A stretch of DNA of 64,000 nucleotides from Lewinellaceae bacterium (lineage in GTDB: Bacteria; Bacteroidota; Bacteroidia; Chitinophagales; Saprospiraceae). Under the pieces are notes generated by a model. The model made no database searches. It saw only the letters and a program-made list of their open reading frames with translations, and was not told the DNA's origin. The stretch spans positions 434,001 through 498,000 of the forward strand of contig JACJYK010000003.1 in the NCBI GenBank assembly GCA_020636135.1. The letters run 5' to 3'. Position numbers and translations under genes: made by a program. Positions 45,625 to 53,023 of this stretch are shown here, piece by piece. Position 1 is the stretch's first letter, and each line of letters begins with the position of its first letter.

Positions 45625-47003
45625 TAGAAACCAGTATGTCTTTCAGTAACCCGCACCCCCGGCTGACCTGGTCCCAGCGACTGGCTAGTGCAGTGGGAGC
45701 AACAGGCCTGTTGATTCTGGTTGTTGCCTGGTCGGGCATTGAATTCGCACATGCCGGATTCTGGTTAGCGGCCTCTTTGCTGTTGTTGGCCACGGGTACC
45801 GTCTGGTTTGCATTTGCCACCTACCGTGGTCACCCTGCCGGCATTAAAAACAATGGAGTTTGGTTTAATCTATTGACCAATCGAGGCATATGGGGATGGT
45901 GTCTCGGGATCATCATCACCGGACTTTATATCCTGTTGTATTTCTATCCCGGGTTATTGGGGTTACGCCCGGAAGGGCCCAATACCGGACTCATCGGTGT
46001 TTTTGATCTACTGAGCTTTTGGTTGAAGGGAAAGCCAGGTGGTCAATGGTTTGTTTATGGAACGCTTTACACGTTGGCTATCCTGATCTTCGGTGTTAAA
46101 TTCATCTGGAAATACCGGCATAACCGATACCAGATCATACGTACCATCTCGGTCATGTTTTTCCAATTGTGTTTGGCCTTTTTGTTGCCGGAGCTGATGG
46201 ATCGATTGAACCAGCCCAGCATGGACCTTAAAAACATGTGGCCGCTCAACTACTATTTTTTCTTTGACTGGAATCTGGATAAGCTGTTGAAGGATGGAAA
46301 CCTTGGACTTTTTCTCTTCGGGTGGGGACTGGTTATGATCCTGGTCGTTTCGCCGGTATTGACCTATTTTTTCGGCAAGCGCTGGTATTGCAGTTGGGTC
46401 TGTGGATGCGGTGGTTTGGCAGAGACGGCCGGTGATCCATTCCGGCACCTCTCCTCTAAGACACTCCAAGCGTGGAAGATCGAGCGCTGGCTGATCTACG
46501 GTGTCCTGGTCTTTGCCGTGATCATGACCTTCCTCGTCATCTATACCTACATGACAGGCCGGGACTCCATATTATTCATCAATTCCTATGTGATCCGCGA
46601 ATGGTACGGGTTCTTCATCGGGGCCATTTTTTCCGGCGTGGTCGGTGTCGGATTTTATCCCATCCTGGGCAGCAGGGTATGGTGCCGGTTTGGCTGTCCG
46701 ATGGCTGCGATACTAGGTCTGCAACAAAAATTTTTCAGCCGGTTTCGCATCACGACCAACGGAGGCCAGTGCATTTCCTGTGGGAATTGTTCGACCTATT
46801 GTGAGATGGGAATTGACGTGCGCTGGTATGCGCAAAGGGGGCAGAATGTCGTTCGCGCTTCCTGTGTAGGATGCGGGATCTGTGCCGCTGTTTGTCCCAG
46901 AGGTGTCTTACGACTGGAAAATGGAAAGGTGGATATCAATCAACGCACCGACGAGCTCAGGACCATCCACGTACGCCTGGAAGATGTCACCGTGAACAGG
47001 TAG
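45621..47003 (+). CDS. Membrane 4Fe-4S polyferredoxin (NapH/CcoG/NosR-C-like)
   Basis: 460 aa from the ATG overlapping the flavoprotein stop. About six membrane helices in the first 400 residues. Cys motifs on the membrane-domain loops are WYCSWVCGCGG and VWCRFGCPMA, as in the NapH/NosR family; then two 4Fe-4S clusters, CISCGNCSTYCEMGID and CVGCGICAAVCPRGVL, near the C-terminus. It should carry electrons at or across the inner membrane. No nap, nos or cytochrome oxidase genes are adjacent, so the terminal partner is unknown. The downstream terminator is shared with the convergent ATP synthase operon. Confidence 0.88.
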   Translation: MIETSMSFSNPHPRLTWSQRLASAVGATGLLILVVAWSGIEFAHAGFWLAASLLLLATGTVWFAFATYRGHPAGIKNNGVWFNLLTNRGIWGWCLGIIITGLYILLYFYPGLLGLRPEGPNTGLIGVFDLLSFWLKGKPGGQWFVYGTLYTLAILIFGVKFIWKYRHNRYQIIRTISVMFFQLCLAFLLPELMDRLNQPSMDLKNMWPLNYYFFFDWNLDKLLKDGNLGLFLFGWGLVMILVVSPVLTYFFGKRWYCSWVCGCGGLAETAGDPFRHLSSKTLQAWKIERWLIYGVLVFAVIMTFLVIYTYMTGRDSILFINSYVIREWYGFFIGAIFSGVVGVGFYPILGSRVWCRFGCPMAAILGLQQKFFSRFRITTNGGQCISCGNCSTYCEMGIDVRWYAQRGQNVVRASCVGCGICAAVCPRGVLRLENGKVDINQRTDELRTIHVRLEDVTVNR

Positions 47004-47077
47004 AAGGTTCTCAATCAGAATTTGATCAAAGCCCAGTGTCCAGGTGAATAACCTGGTCGTTGTTTTACCCAAATAAA

Positions 47078-47105
47078 AAAGGGCAGATCAAGTGACCGGC
47101 CCTTT
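47078..47105. terminator. Bidirectional terminator between the redox pair and the atp operon
   Basis: AAAGGGC (47078-47084) pairs with GCCCTTT (47099-47105). On the minus strand a TTTATTT run follows, giving a good terminator for atpG; on the plus strand CATTT follows. A second small hairpin CCAGGT-GAATA-ACCTGG lies at 47040-47056. Confidence 0.65.
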
Positions 47106-47134
47106 CATTTCTTAGGATATTGTCATAATCCGGA

Positions 47135-48031
47135 TCATCCGCCCAGTGCGGCAGCTCCGGCAACAATTTCGCTCAACTCGGTGGTAATCGCAGCTTGACG
47201 TGCTTTGTTGTAATTGATGCGCAGCTCTTTGAGCAACTCATCAGCGTTCTCAGATGCTTTATCCATAGCAGTCATCCGGGCGCCATGCTCGGAAGCCGCA
47301 TTATCCAGTAAGAACCGGTGGAGCTGTACTTTCAGGATGGCTGGTACCAACTCTGCCAGCAGTGATTCCTCATCCGGTTCAAAGGTGTAATTGGGAACAA
47401 TGTTTTGTTTCTTTTCTTTCAATGGTTTTGGTGGCGGTACCGGAAGGTACTGGACTGTTTCCGGGATCTGCATGGCTGCATTGCGAAAGCGTCCATAACT
47501 TACATCGATGATGTCAAAATTACCGTTGCGGAATTCATCCATCAGGAATGTAGCAAAGTCATAGACCTGGTCCATCTCGATTTTTTCACCCAGTTCCATG
47601 AACGAGCGATCCAGCAATGTGGGATCATAATGGCGTTTCAGGACATCCACCGCTTTCTTCCCGACTGGAATGATGCGGATGGTTTTATTCCTGACGGCCT
47701 CTGCATATTTGGAATCGATATGGTGGATGGCTTCCTTGACAATGTTACTGTTGTAGGCGCCACAAAGTCCGCGGTTGGACGTGATGATGATGACCGCCGG
47801 ACGCATACCTTCCGTAGGCCGGTTGAAAACCAGCTGATCGCTATTATCCACGTACCGCATAACATTGCGAAGCATAGCCGTAAGCTTGTTGGCATAAGGC
47901 CGTGCTTGCTGGATGGCCGTCTGTGCTTTCCGCAATTTAGCTGCGGAAACCATCTTCATGGCTTTTGTGATCTGCTGGGTGTTGATCACCGATTTGATCC
48001 TTTCCCTGACTTCTTTTAGTTGTCCGCTCAT
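47135..48031 (-). CDS. atpG: ATP synthase F1 gamma subunit
   Basis: 298 aa. N-terminal helix with ERIKSVINTQQITKAMKMVSAAKLR and the C-terminal helix with ALGG at the end are the coiled-coil axle; the SNRGLCGAYNSN motif sits in the middle (first stretch named as marker only). It couples ring rotation to catalysis in the alpha-beta hexamer. Last gene of the operon; the beta and epsilon genes (atpD, atpC) are not here, as is normal in Bacteroidota where they lie elsewhere. An insert rich in Lys/Pro (VPPPKPLKEKKQN) near residue 205 is not in the E. coli protein. Confidence 0.96.
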   Translation of the reverse strand: MSGQLKEVRERIKSVINTQQITKAMKMVSAAKLRKAQTAIQQARPYANKLTAMLRNVMRYVDNSDQLVFNRPTEGMRPAVIIITSNRGLCGAYNSNIVKEAIHHIDSKYAEAVRNKTIRIIPVGKKAVDVLKRHYDPTLLDRSFMELGEKIEMDQVYDFATFLMDEFRNGNFDIIDVSYGRFRNAAMQIPETVQYLPVPPPKPLKEKKQNIVPNYTFEPDEESLLAELVPAILKVQLHRFLLDNAASEHGARMTAMDKASENADELLKELRINYNKARQAAITTELSEIVAGAAALGG

Positions 48032-48053
48032 GGCAATATCGGATTACTACCGG

Positions 48054-49658
48054 TTACTTTTTGTATTGTTTGCTGAGATTCGCAGCAACGGTTTTCACGA
48101 TCTCCAGATCTTCATCCTGAAGCTTTCCTTTGCGGAAGTTGTCCAGAATGGATTGGTGCTGTTTTTCCATTTCGGTGAGGAACATTTCCTCGAACTCGCT
48201 CACTTTATTTACCGGCACATCACGCAACAATCCATTGGTTCCCAGATAGATGATTGCTACCTGCTTTTCGACCGGTACCGGAGAATATTGCGGTTGCTTC
48301 AGAATTTCCACATTGCGTTTTCCTTTATCAAGGACTGCCTGGGTGGCCGGATCAAGGTCCGATCCAAATTTTGCAAATGCTTCCAGTGAACGGTACTGAG
48401 CCTGGTCCAGCTTCAGGGTACCGGCTACTTTCTTCATGGATTTGATCTGTGCGGCACCACCTACCCGGGATACGGAAATACCCACGTTGATGGCGGGGCG
48501 TACACCGGCGTTAAACAATCCGGATTCGAGGAAGATCTGTCCGTCCGTGATGGAAATAACGTTGGTAGGAATATAAGCTGAGACGTCACCTGCCTGGGTC
48601 TCAATGATCGGCAGAGCAGTCAAAGAACCTCCACCTTTCACCAGTGGTTCCCCATTGGCATCTTTGGCATTTTTCAGGGAATCCGGCAGGTCATTCATGT
48701 TTCTGGCTACGCTGTCGTCGTCGATGATCTTGGCAGCACGCTCCAGCAATCTGGAGTGCAGATAAAACACGTCGCCGGGATAAGCCTCACGTCCCGGTGG
48801 ACGGCGCAGCAGCAGGGATACTTCACGGTAAGCCACCGCTTGTTTTGACAGATCGTCGTATATGATCAATGCCGGCCGGCCGGTATCGCGGAAAAATTCA
48901 CCGATAGCGGCACCTGCAAAAGGTGCAAAGAACTGAAGTGGTGCCGGATCAGCCGCCGAAGCGCTGACGATGGTGGTATAGTTCATGGCACCGGCTTCTT
49001 CCAGCGTCTTGGCAACCTGCGCTACGGTAGAAGCTTTCTGTCCGGAAGCAACATAGATGCAATAGACCGTTTCGCCCTTTTCGAAAAATTCTTTCTGGTT
49101 GATGATGGTATCGATGGCGATAGCCGATTTTCCGGTCTGGCGGTCACCGATGATCAATTCCCGCTGGCCACGGCCGATCGGAATCATAGAGTCGATGGCT
49201 TTGATACCGGTCTGCAGCGGTTCATTGACCGGTCTGCGGTAGATAACCCCGGGAGCTTTGCGCTCCAGCGGCATTTCGTATTTGATGCCGGTGATCGGTC
49301 CTTTACCGTCAATCGCTTCGCCAAGCGGATTGACAACCCGACCAATGTAGCCTTCGCCAACCTGGATGGAGGAGATGCGACCGGTACGACGCACAGTAGA
49401 ACCTTCCTTAATATCATCGCCAGGTCCCATCAGTACGACCCCGACGTTGTCTTCTTCAAGGTTCAGCACGATAGCCTGAACGCCGGTCTCAAATTCCACC
49501 AGCTCATTGGCTTGTGCCTTGTTCAGACCATAAATACGGGCAATACCGTCACCTACCTGAAGGACAGTCCCGATTTCTTCTAATTCTGTTTCTGATTTAA
49601 AACCGGATAATTGCTGTTTCAGTATCGCGGATATTTCATCTGGTTTTACATCAACCAT
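48054..49658 (-). CDS. atpA: ATP synthase F1 alpha subunit
   Basis: 534 aa. Walker A GDRQTGKSA near residue 170; GRVVNPLGEAIDGKGP; LLLRRPPGREAYPGDVFYLHSR (marker, in part) and the SVSRVGGAAQ motif near 400 carrying the alpha arginine finger. Non-catalytic nucleotide-binding subunit of the F1 head. Full length, normal spacing (37 bp after atpH). Confidence 0.97.
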   Translation of the reverse strand: MVDVKPDEISAILKQQLSGFKSETELEEIGTVLQVGDGIARIYGLNKAQANELVEFETGVQAIVLNLEEDNVGVVLMGPGDDIKEGSTVRRTGRISSIQVGEGYIGRVVNPLGEAIDGKGPITGIKYEMPLERKAPGVIYRRPVNEPLQTGIKAIDSMIPIGRGQRELIIGDRQTGKSAIAIDTIINQKEFFEKGETVYCIYVASGQKASTVAQVAKTLEEAGAMNYTTIVSASAADPAPLQFFAPFAGAAIGEFFRDTGRPALIIYDDLSKQAVAYREVSLLLRRPPGREAYPGDVFYLHSRLLERAAKIIDDDSVARNMNDLPDSLKNAKDANGEPLVKGGGSLTALPIIETQAGDVSAYIPTNVISITDGQIFLESGLFNAGVRPAINVGISVSRVGGAAQIKSMKKVAGTLKLDQAQYRSLEAFAKFGSDLDPATQAVLDKGKRNVEILKQPQYSPVPVEKQVAIIYLGTNGLLRDVPVNKVSEFEEMFLTEMEKQHQSILDNFRKGKLQDEDLEIVKTVAANLSKQYKK

Positions 49659-49695
49659 ATCGAGTGCATTAAAAGATGTTAACGAATGATAGGCG

Positions 49696-50247
49696 TTAAG
49701 CCACTTGTTTATTGATTAATTGTTTGCGCATGGTCTCCAACTGATGGTGAACCGAAGCGTCATACATTTTATCGTCAAATTCAAGAATAAATCCACCGAT
49801 CAGTTCCGGATTAACTTCCGGTATCAGCTCGATGTGTTTACGGGTCACCTTGCTTTCAGCCAGTTTAGCCTTAACTTCTTCAAGAAATGCTGTGGAGACC
49901 GGGCTGGCGGTGATGATCCGGACGGTAGTGATCCCTTTCAGGGCTTTGTACTGCGTCTGAAATTCATAAGCCATCTCCGGCAGGTACATTTCACGACCCT
50001 TGCGCACCAACACATGCAAGAAGGCAAGTGTCAGGGCATCAAATTTTCCTTTAAAAAGCACATCCAGGATAGACTGTTTCTTGCTGGTATGGATGATCGG
50101 GCTTTTGAGCATCAGGTAAAAATCACGGCTTTTCAATGCGGTGATAAAACCATCCACATCTTCCTTGACCCGCTCGAGATTTTTCTGGTCAATGGCCAGT
50201 TCAAGCAGTGATTTTGCGTACCTGGAAGCAACACGGGTTACCGACAT
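49696..50247 (-). CDS. atpH: ATP synthase delta subunit
   Basis: 183 aa. N-terminal helical bundle VASRYAKSLLELAIDQKNL (Arg-Tyr-Ala-Lys-Ser-Leu is the family start), and the C-terminal beta motif ELIPEVNPELIGGFILEFDDK (marker, in part). It links the peripheral stalk to the F1 head. Starts 3 bp after the atpF stop. Confidence 0.95.
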   Translation of the reverse strand: MSVTRVASRYAKSLLELAIDQKNLERVKEDVDGFITALKSRDFYLMLKSPIIHTSKKQSILDVLFKGKFDALTLAFLHVLVRKGREMYLPEMAYEFQTQYKALKGITTVRIITASPVSTAFLEEVKAKLAESKVTRKHIELIPEVNPELIGGFILEFDDKMYDASVHHQLETMRKQLINKQVA

Positions 50248-50250
50248 GGA

Positions 50251-50754
50251 TTAAGGATTTAATTCTTTAACCAATTTTTCGACGTAAGCCGTTTGCTCTC
50301 TATCCTGTTCCAGTTGCTTGCGGATCACTTTCTCGGCAATATCCAGAGCCATGGCGCCTACCTGATTTTTCACTTCCAGCAGGGCAGCTTTTTTCTGGCT
50401 TTCGATCTCGGCACGAGCGCTGGTAATGATCCGGGAGGATTCCTCCTTGGCGGACTCGCGTGCTTCGGCGATGATCTCGTTCTTAACTTCTTTGGCTTCC
50501 TTGAGGATTTTTGCCCGTTCTTCACGCGCTTCGATCAGCAGGCGCTCGTTCTCGGCATGCAAATTGGACATTTCCTCGCGTGCTTTTTTGGCTTCGTCCA
50601 GGGCATTCTGGATGTCCTGATCTCTTTTTTCAAGGGAGCGGGCTATCGGGCCGAAGGCATATTTTGCCATCAGCCACCAGAAGATACCAAAGATGATCAG
50701 GGACCATAATGCCAGTCCCGGTGCCGGTTGAAAAGGTGCAAATAAAAGCGTCAT
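50251..50754 (-). CDS. atpF: ATP synthase F0 b subunit
   Basis: 167 aa. One N-terminal membrane helix (LALWSLIIFGIFWWLMAKY, about 14-32), then a long Glu/Lys/Ala-rich coiled coil to the end. Peripheral stalk of the ATP synthase. It is separated from atpE by 106 bp containing a strong hairpin, the only sizeable gap in the operon. Confidence 0.94.
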   Translation of the reverse strand: MTLLFAPFQPAPGLALWSLIIFGIFWWLMAKYAFGPIARSLEKRDQDIQNALDEAKKAREEMSNLHAENERLLIEAREERAKILKEAKEVKNEIIAEARESAKEESSRIITSARAEIESQKKAALLEVKNQVGAMALDIAEKVIRKQLEQDREQTAYVEKLVKELNP

Positions 50755-50803
50755 TTTAACTGCTTTTAATTTATAGAGTTCCTTAAAACAAATTTCAATG
50801 AAA

Positions 50804-50842
50804 GGATTGACAGCGCAGCCAACCGCTAAACCCTGTCAATCC
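50804..50842 (-). promoter_or_regulatory. Stable hairpin between atpE and atpF
   Basis: Perfect 10-bp arms GGATTGACAG / CTGTCAATCC with a 19-nt loop, 18 bp after the atpE stop in the direction of transcription. Only TTTCATT follows on the minus strand, so it would be a partial terminator or an mRNA 3'-end stabiliser, either of which would raise c-subunit mRNA relative to the downstream genes (inference). Confidence 0.55.
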
Positions 50843-50860
50843 GTGTTGGGATAATTCAAA

Positions 50861-51070
50861 TTATCCCTGTAACATAAAGATGGACAACAGGATAGCGATC
50901 AGGGCAGCGCCTTCTACGAAGGCAGCCATCAGGATCATACCTGAACGGATGTCACCGGCAGCTTCCGGTTGACGTGCAATACCGTCCATGGCTTTTCCAC
51001 CGATCAAACCAATGCCGATTCCGGCACCGATTACTGCAAGTCCAGCTCCAATAGCAATTAAAGATGTCAT
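50861..51070 (-). CDS. atpE: ATP synthase F0 c subunit
   Basis: 69 aa, two membrane helices joined by the polar loop ARQPEA. TM1 has the Gly-rich packing motif GAGIGIGLIGG. The ion-binding residue is Glu53 in FVEGAALIA. The positions that bind Na+ in sodium-type rings (Gln in TM1, Ser/Thr after the Glu) are Ile, Gly and Ala here, so a proton-driven ring is inferred. Forms the rotor ring. Confidence 0.95.
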   Translation of the reverse strand: MTSLIAIGAGLAVIGAGIGIGLIGGKAMDGIARQPEAAGDIRSGMILMAAFVEGAALIAILLSIFMLQG

Positions 51071-51091
51071 GATCTTAACTATTTATATAAA

Positions 51092-52342
51092 TTAATGATG
51101 TCCGTCATCTATTGCCGCACCGATATAGGATGCGGTCAGAATGGTAAATACAAATGCCTGTACGAAGGCTACGATCAGCTCGATGGCCATCATAAACATC
51201 GTCAGTGGAACCGACATAAATGTTCCTACGACGCTGCCTCCCAGGCTTTCTCCCGCTTTGCCAAAAATAAAGATCAAGCCGATGAAGCTCAGGATGGCGA
51301 TGTGTCCGGATACGATGTTCCCGGCCAAACGAAGCATCAGGGTGATAGGCTTGATGAATACTCCCAGGAATTCTACGAAGGCCAGTAATGGCTTTACGAA
51401 GACAGGTACACCGGGCATCCAGAATATGTGCTGCCAGTAGTGTTTTTTACCACTGAAACTGACCACCAGAAATACGAGAATCGCCAAAATGCCGGTCACG
51501 GTAAGGTTACCGGTCACGTTGGTGCCACCCAGAAAGGGAATCTGGCCAAACAGATTTAATCCCAGGATAAAGAAGAATAAGCTCATCAGTAAGGGCAGGT
51601 ATTTCAGATAACGGTCTCTGCCGATAAACGGAATGGCAACTTCATCGCGGATAAAGGTAAACACGGGTTCCAGCCAGGACTGTACACCACTTGGTGCCTT
51701 TCCATTTCGGCGGGTATAGGCCACAGCCGCCTGGCGGAACAGCCAGAACAGGATCAGTGCCACCAGGATCATGGAAAGGACATTCTTGGTGATCGAAAAA
51801 TCATAGAAAGAGGTGAATTTACCTCCAAACATTCCGTTGTCCAGCGTCGTTCTGGGATCCAGCGGATATTCGGTACCCTGGTAGTTCAGGAAAACCACTT
51901 CATCGTTTTCATCATTGATGTGCTCGGTGAAGGAGTGTGGTCCTATTTCCACCAGATCGTTCGGAAAGGAAGGGTCTTTGATCCGGTGTACGTTTCCTTC
52001 AAACAGTACATAGCGGTGGTATGCATACTCACCATTGTCGTGCTCGCCGGGATGAAATCTGCCGGAAGAGAAAATGTCCAGGCCTTCATCCTTGCTGTAT
52101 AGGATCATCGGTAGTGGGATGCGGATGAAATCCAGAATGGTATAAACATTGGCATCGCTGATGTGGTGCAGGGCAGTAGCTGTGGGGTCAAAGGCGGCAG
52201 GTCCTTCTTCATGGGATGCTTCAGCATGCGTAGCATCTTCCTGGTGTTCATCGGATTCGTGCTGTGCCCAGCCGGTATATGGCAGACTGAACAGAGCTGC
52301 AATCAGCGGCACAATAAGGTAACGGTGGCTTAACATGCGCAT
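51092..52342 (-). CDS. atpB: ATP synthase F0 a subunit
   Basis: 416 aa, much longer than the E. coli protein because of a signal-like N-terminus (ending TGWAQ) and an extra region of about 150 residues rich in His, Glu and Asp (HESDEHQEDATHAEASHEEG). The membrane domain begins near 190; the essential Arg lies in LMLRLAGNIVSGH. C-terminal helices read AIELIVAFVQAFVFTILTASYIG (marker, in part), and the protein ends DDGHH. The N-terminal extension is common in Bacteroidota. First gene of the operon. Confidence 0.95.
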   Translation of the reverse strand: MRMLSHRYLIVPLIAALFSLPYTGWAQHESDEHQEDATHAEASHEEGPAAFDPTATALHHISDANVYTILDFIRIPLPMILYSKDEGLDIFSSGRFHPGEHDNGEYAYHRYVLFEGNVHRIKDPSFPNDLVEIGPHSFTEHINDENDEVVFLNYQGTEYPLDPRTTLDNGMFGGKFTSFYDFSITKNVLSMILVALILFWLFRQAAVAYTRRNGKAPSGVQSWLEPVFTFIRDEVAIPFIGRDRYLKYLPLLMSLFFFILGLNLFGQIPFLGGTNVTGNLTVTGILAILVFLVVSFSGKKHYWQHIFWMPGVPVFVKPLLAFVEFLGVFIKPITLMLRLAGNIVSGHIAILSFIGLIFIFGKAGESLGGSVVGTFMSVPLTMFMMAIELIVAFVQAFVFTILTASYIGAAIDDGHH

Positions 52343-52364
52343 AAGGCCTTTTTCAAAATCCGTG

Positions 52365-52372
52365 CAAAGGTA
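52365..52372 (-). promoter_or_regulatory. Bacteroidota -7 promoter element for the atp operon
   Basis: On the minus strand TACCTTTG matches TAnnTTTG and ends 22 nt before the atpB ATG. No exact TTTG at -33. Confidence 0.55.
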
Positions 52373-52509
52373 TAGATTCTCCCTCTTATTTCAGCTATAG
52401 TAAAACACTTTTTTCCCCTTATATGTGCAAGTAAATCAAGCTTTTAGCTAGCCTGACCGGGTCAGTATGACCTTATGGGGTTTTGCAGATAGAATGGAGT
52501 GCCAAATAG

Positions 52510-52716
52510 TTAGTGGCTTTCGACCTGAATTTCAGAATATTTGGCTAGAAAGTAATTTCCGGAAAGACCGGTTAATGTAACATTGGTTACGCAGGAGAAA
52601 ACCTGCCAGGCGTCATGCTGTACATCGATCAGCACGTAAAACCGCCGATGAGTTAAAACGGTGAATACCACATTCCCGGACTGTGCCAAATGAATCTTTG
52701 CAGATAAATAGTTCAT
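52510..52716 (-). CDS. Small hypothetical protein
   Basis: 68 aa from the ATG at 52716 (starts MNYLSAKIHL, ends SEIQVESH). A predicted beta-rich sequence (VVFTVLTHRRFYVLIDVQ; YFLAKYSEIQ) with one Cys and no signal peptide. Support comes from a full Bacteroidota promoter placed just upstream, with about 9-12 nt of leader. A hairpin CTGACC-C-GGTCAG follows at about 52452-52464. No family recognised; it could be monomeric and cytoplasmic, but nothing proves it is translated. Confidence 0.45.
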   Translation of the reverse strand: MNYLSAKIHLAQSGNVVFTVLTHRRFYVLIDVQHDAWQVFSCVTNVTLTGLSGNYFLAKYSEIQVESH

Positions 52717-52731
52717 AACAAACCAATGATT

Positions 52732-52764
52732 CAAAATTATATACCGAAATTATAAAATAACAAA
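52732..52764 (-). promoter_or_regulatory. Bacteroidota-type promoter for the small gene
   Basis: Minus strand: TTTG (52764-52761), 21-nt spacer, TAATTTTG (52739-52732). Both elements are exact matches to the consensus, with the same spacing as the GH9 promoter in this window. Confidence 0.55.
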
Positions 52765-52780
52765 GTATATAATATCGAAT

Positions 52781-53005
52781 CTTTCGCCCCGTGCCATTCT
52801 TTGAGCATCACGAAAGGATACATATTCTTGGCCACCTCACCCTGTGAAATCAGGTACCTTGGAGATAGTCGGATCCAGAGGGGAATTTTCTAATCATCAG
52901 TGAAGGAAACAGAAATGGAAATCATTTCTTCCAAAATAAGAGACCACTCTATTATTCCTGACATTGACTCGTGGAGCTACTGTTTGCAATCAGTAGCTCC
53001 TTTTA
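52781..53005 (+). ncRNA. Candidate plus-strand structured RNA ending in an intrinsic terminator
   Basis: No coding frame explains this stretch, yet it contains a run of hairpins: CTTTCG...CGAAAG (52781-52816), CCTG-TGAAAT-CAGG (about 52840-52855), CCT-TGGA...TCC-AGAGG (about 52857-52881), GGAA-GAAATG...CATTTC-TTCC (52905-52932) and the terminator. The terminator T-run is on the plus strand only, while the neighbours on both sides are on the minus strand, so a plus-strand transcript about 220 nt long is implied. The 5' end is a guess. I checked by eye for 6S, SRP, tmRNA and RNase P hallmarks and saw none that fit. Confidence 0.4.
52973..53004 (+). terminator. Strong intrinsic terminator facing rny
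   Basis: Perfect 10-bp stem GGAGCTACTG / CAGTAGCTCC with an 8-nt loop, followed by TTTTATTT on the plus strand. On the minus strand there is no T-run after the stem, so it does not look like the rny terminator. Confidence 0.7.
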
Positions 53006-53023
53006 TTTCAGGCCAATGCTTGA

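Noticed and set aside
47405..48019. Plus-strand frame of 204 codons opposite atpG
   Set aside because: Antisense of a conserved gene with no start signals or known motifs.
52781..53005. Identity of the candidate RNA as 6S RNA, SRP RNA or tmRNA
   Set aside because: No long closed rod with a central bubble, no SRP GGAA/AGCA loop signature and no tRNA-like end could be seen; left unassigned.
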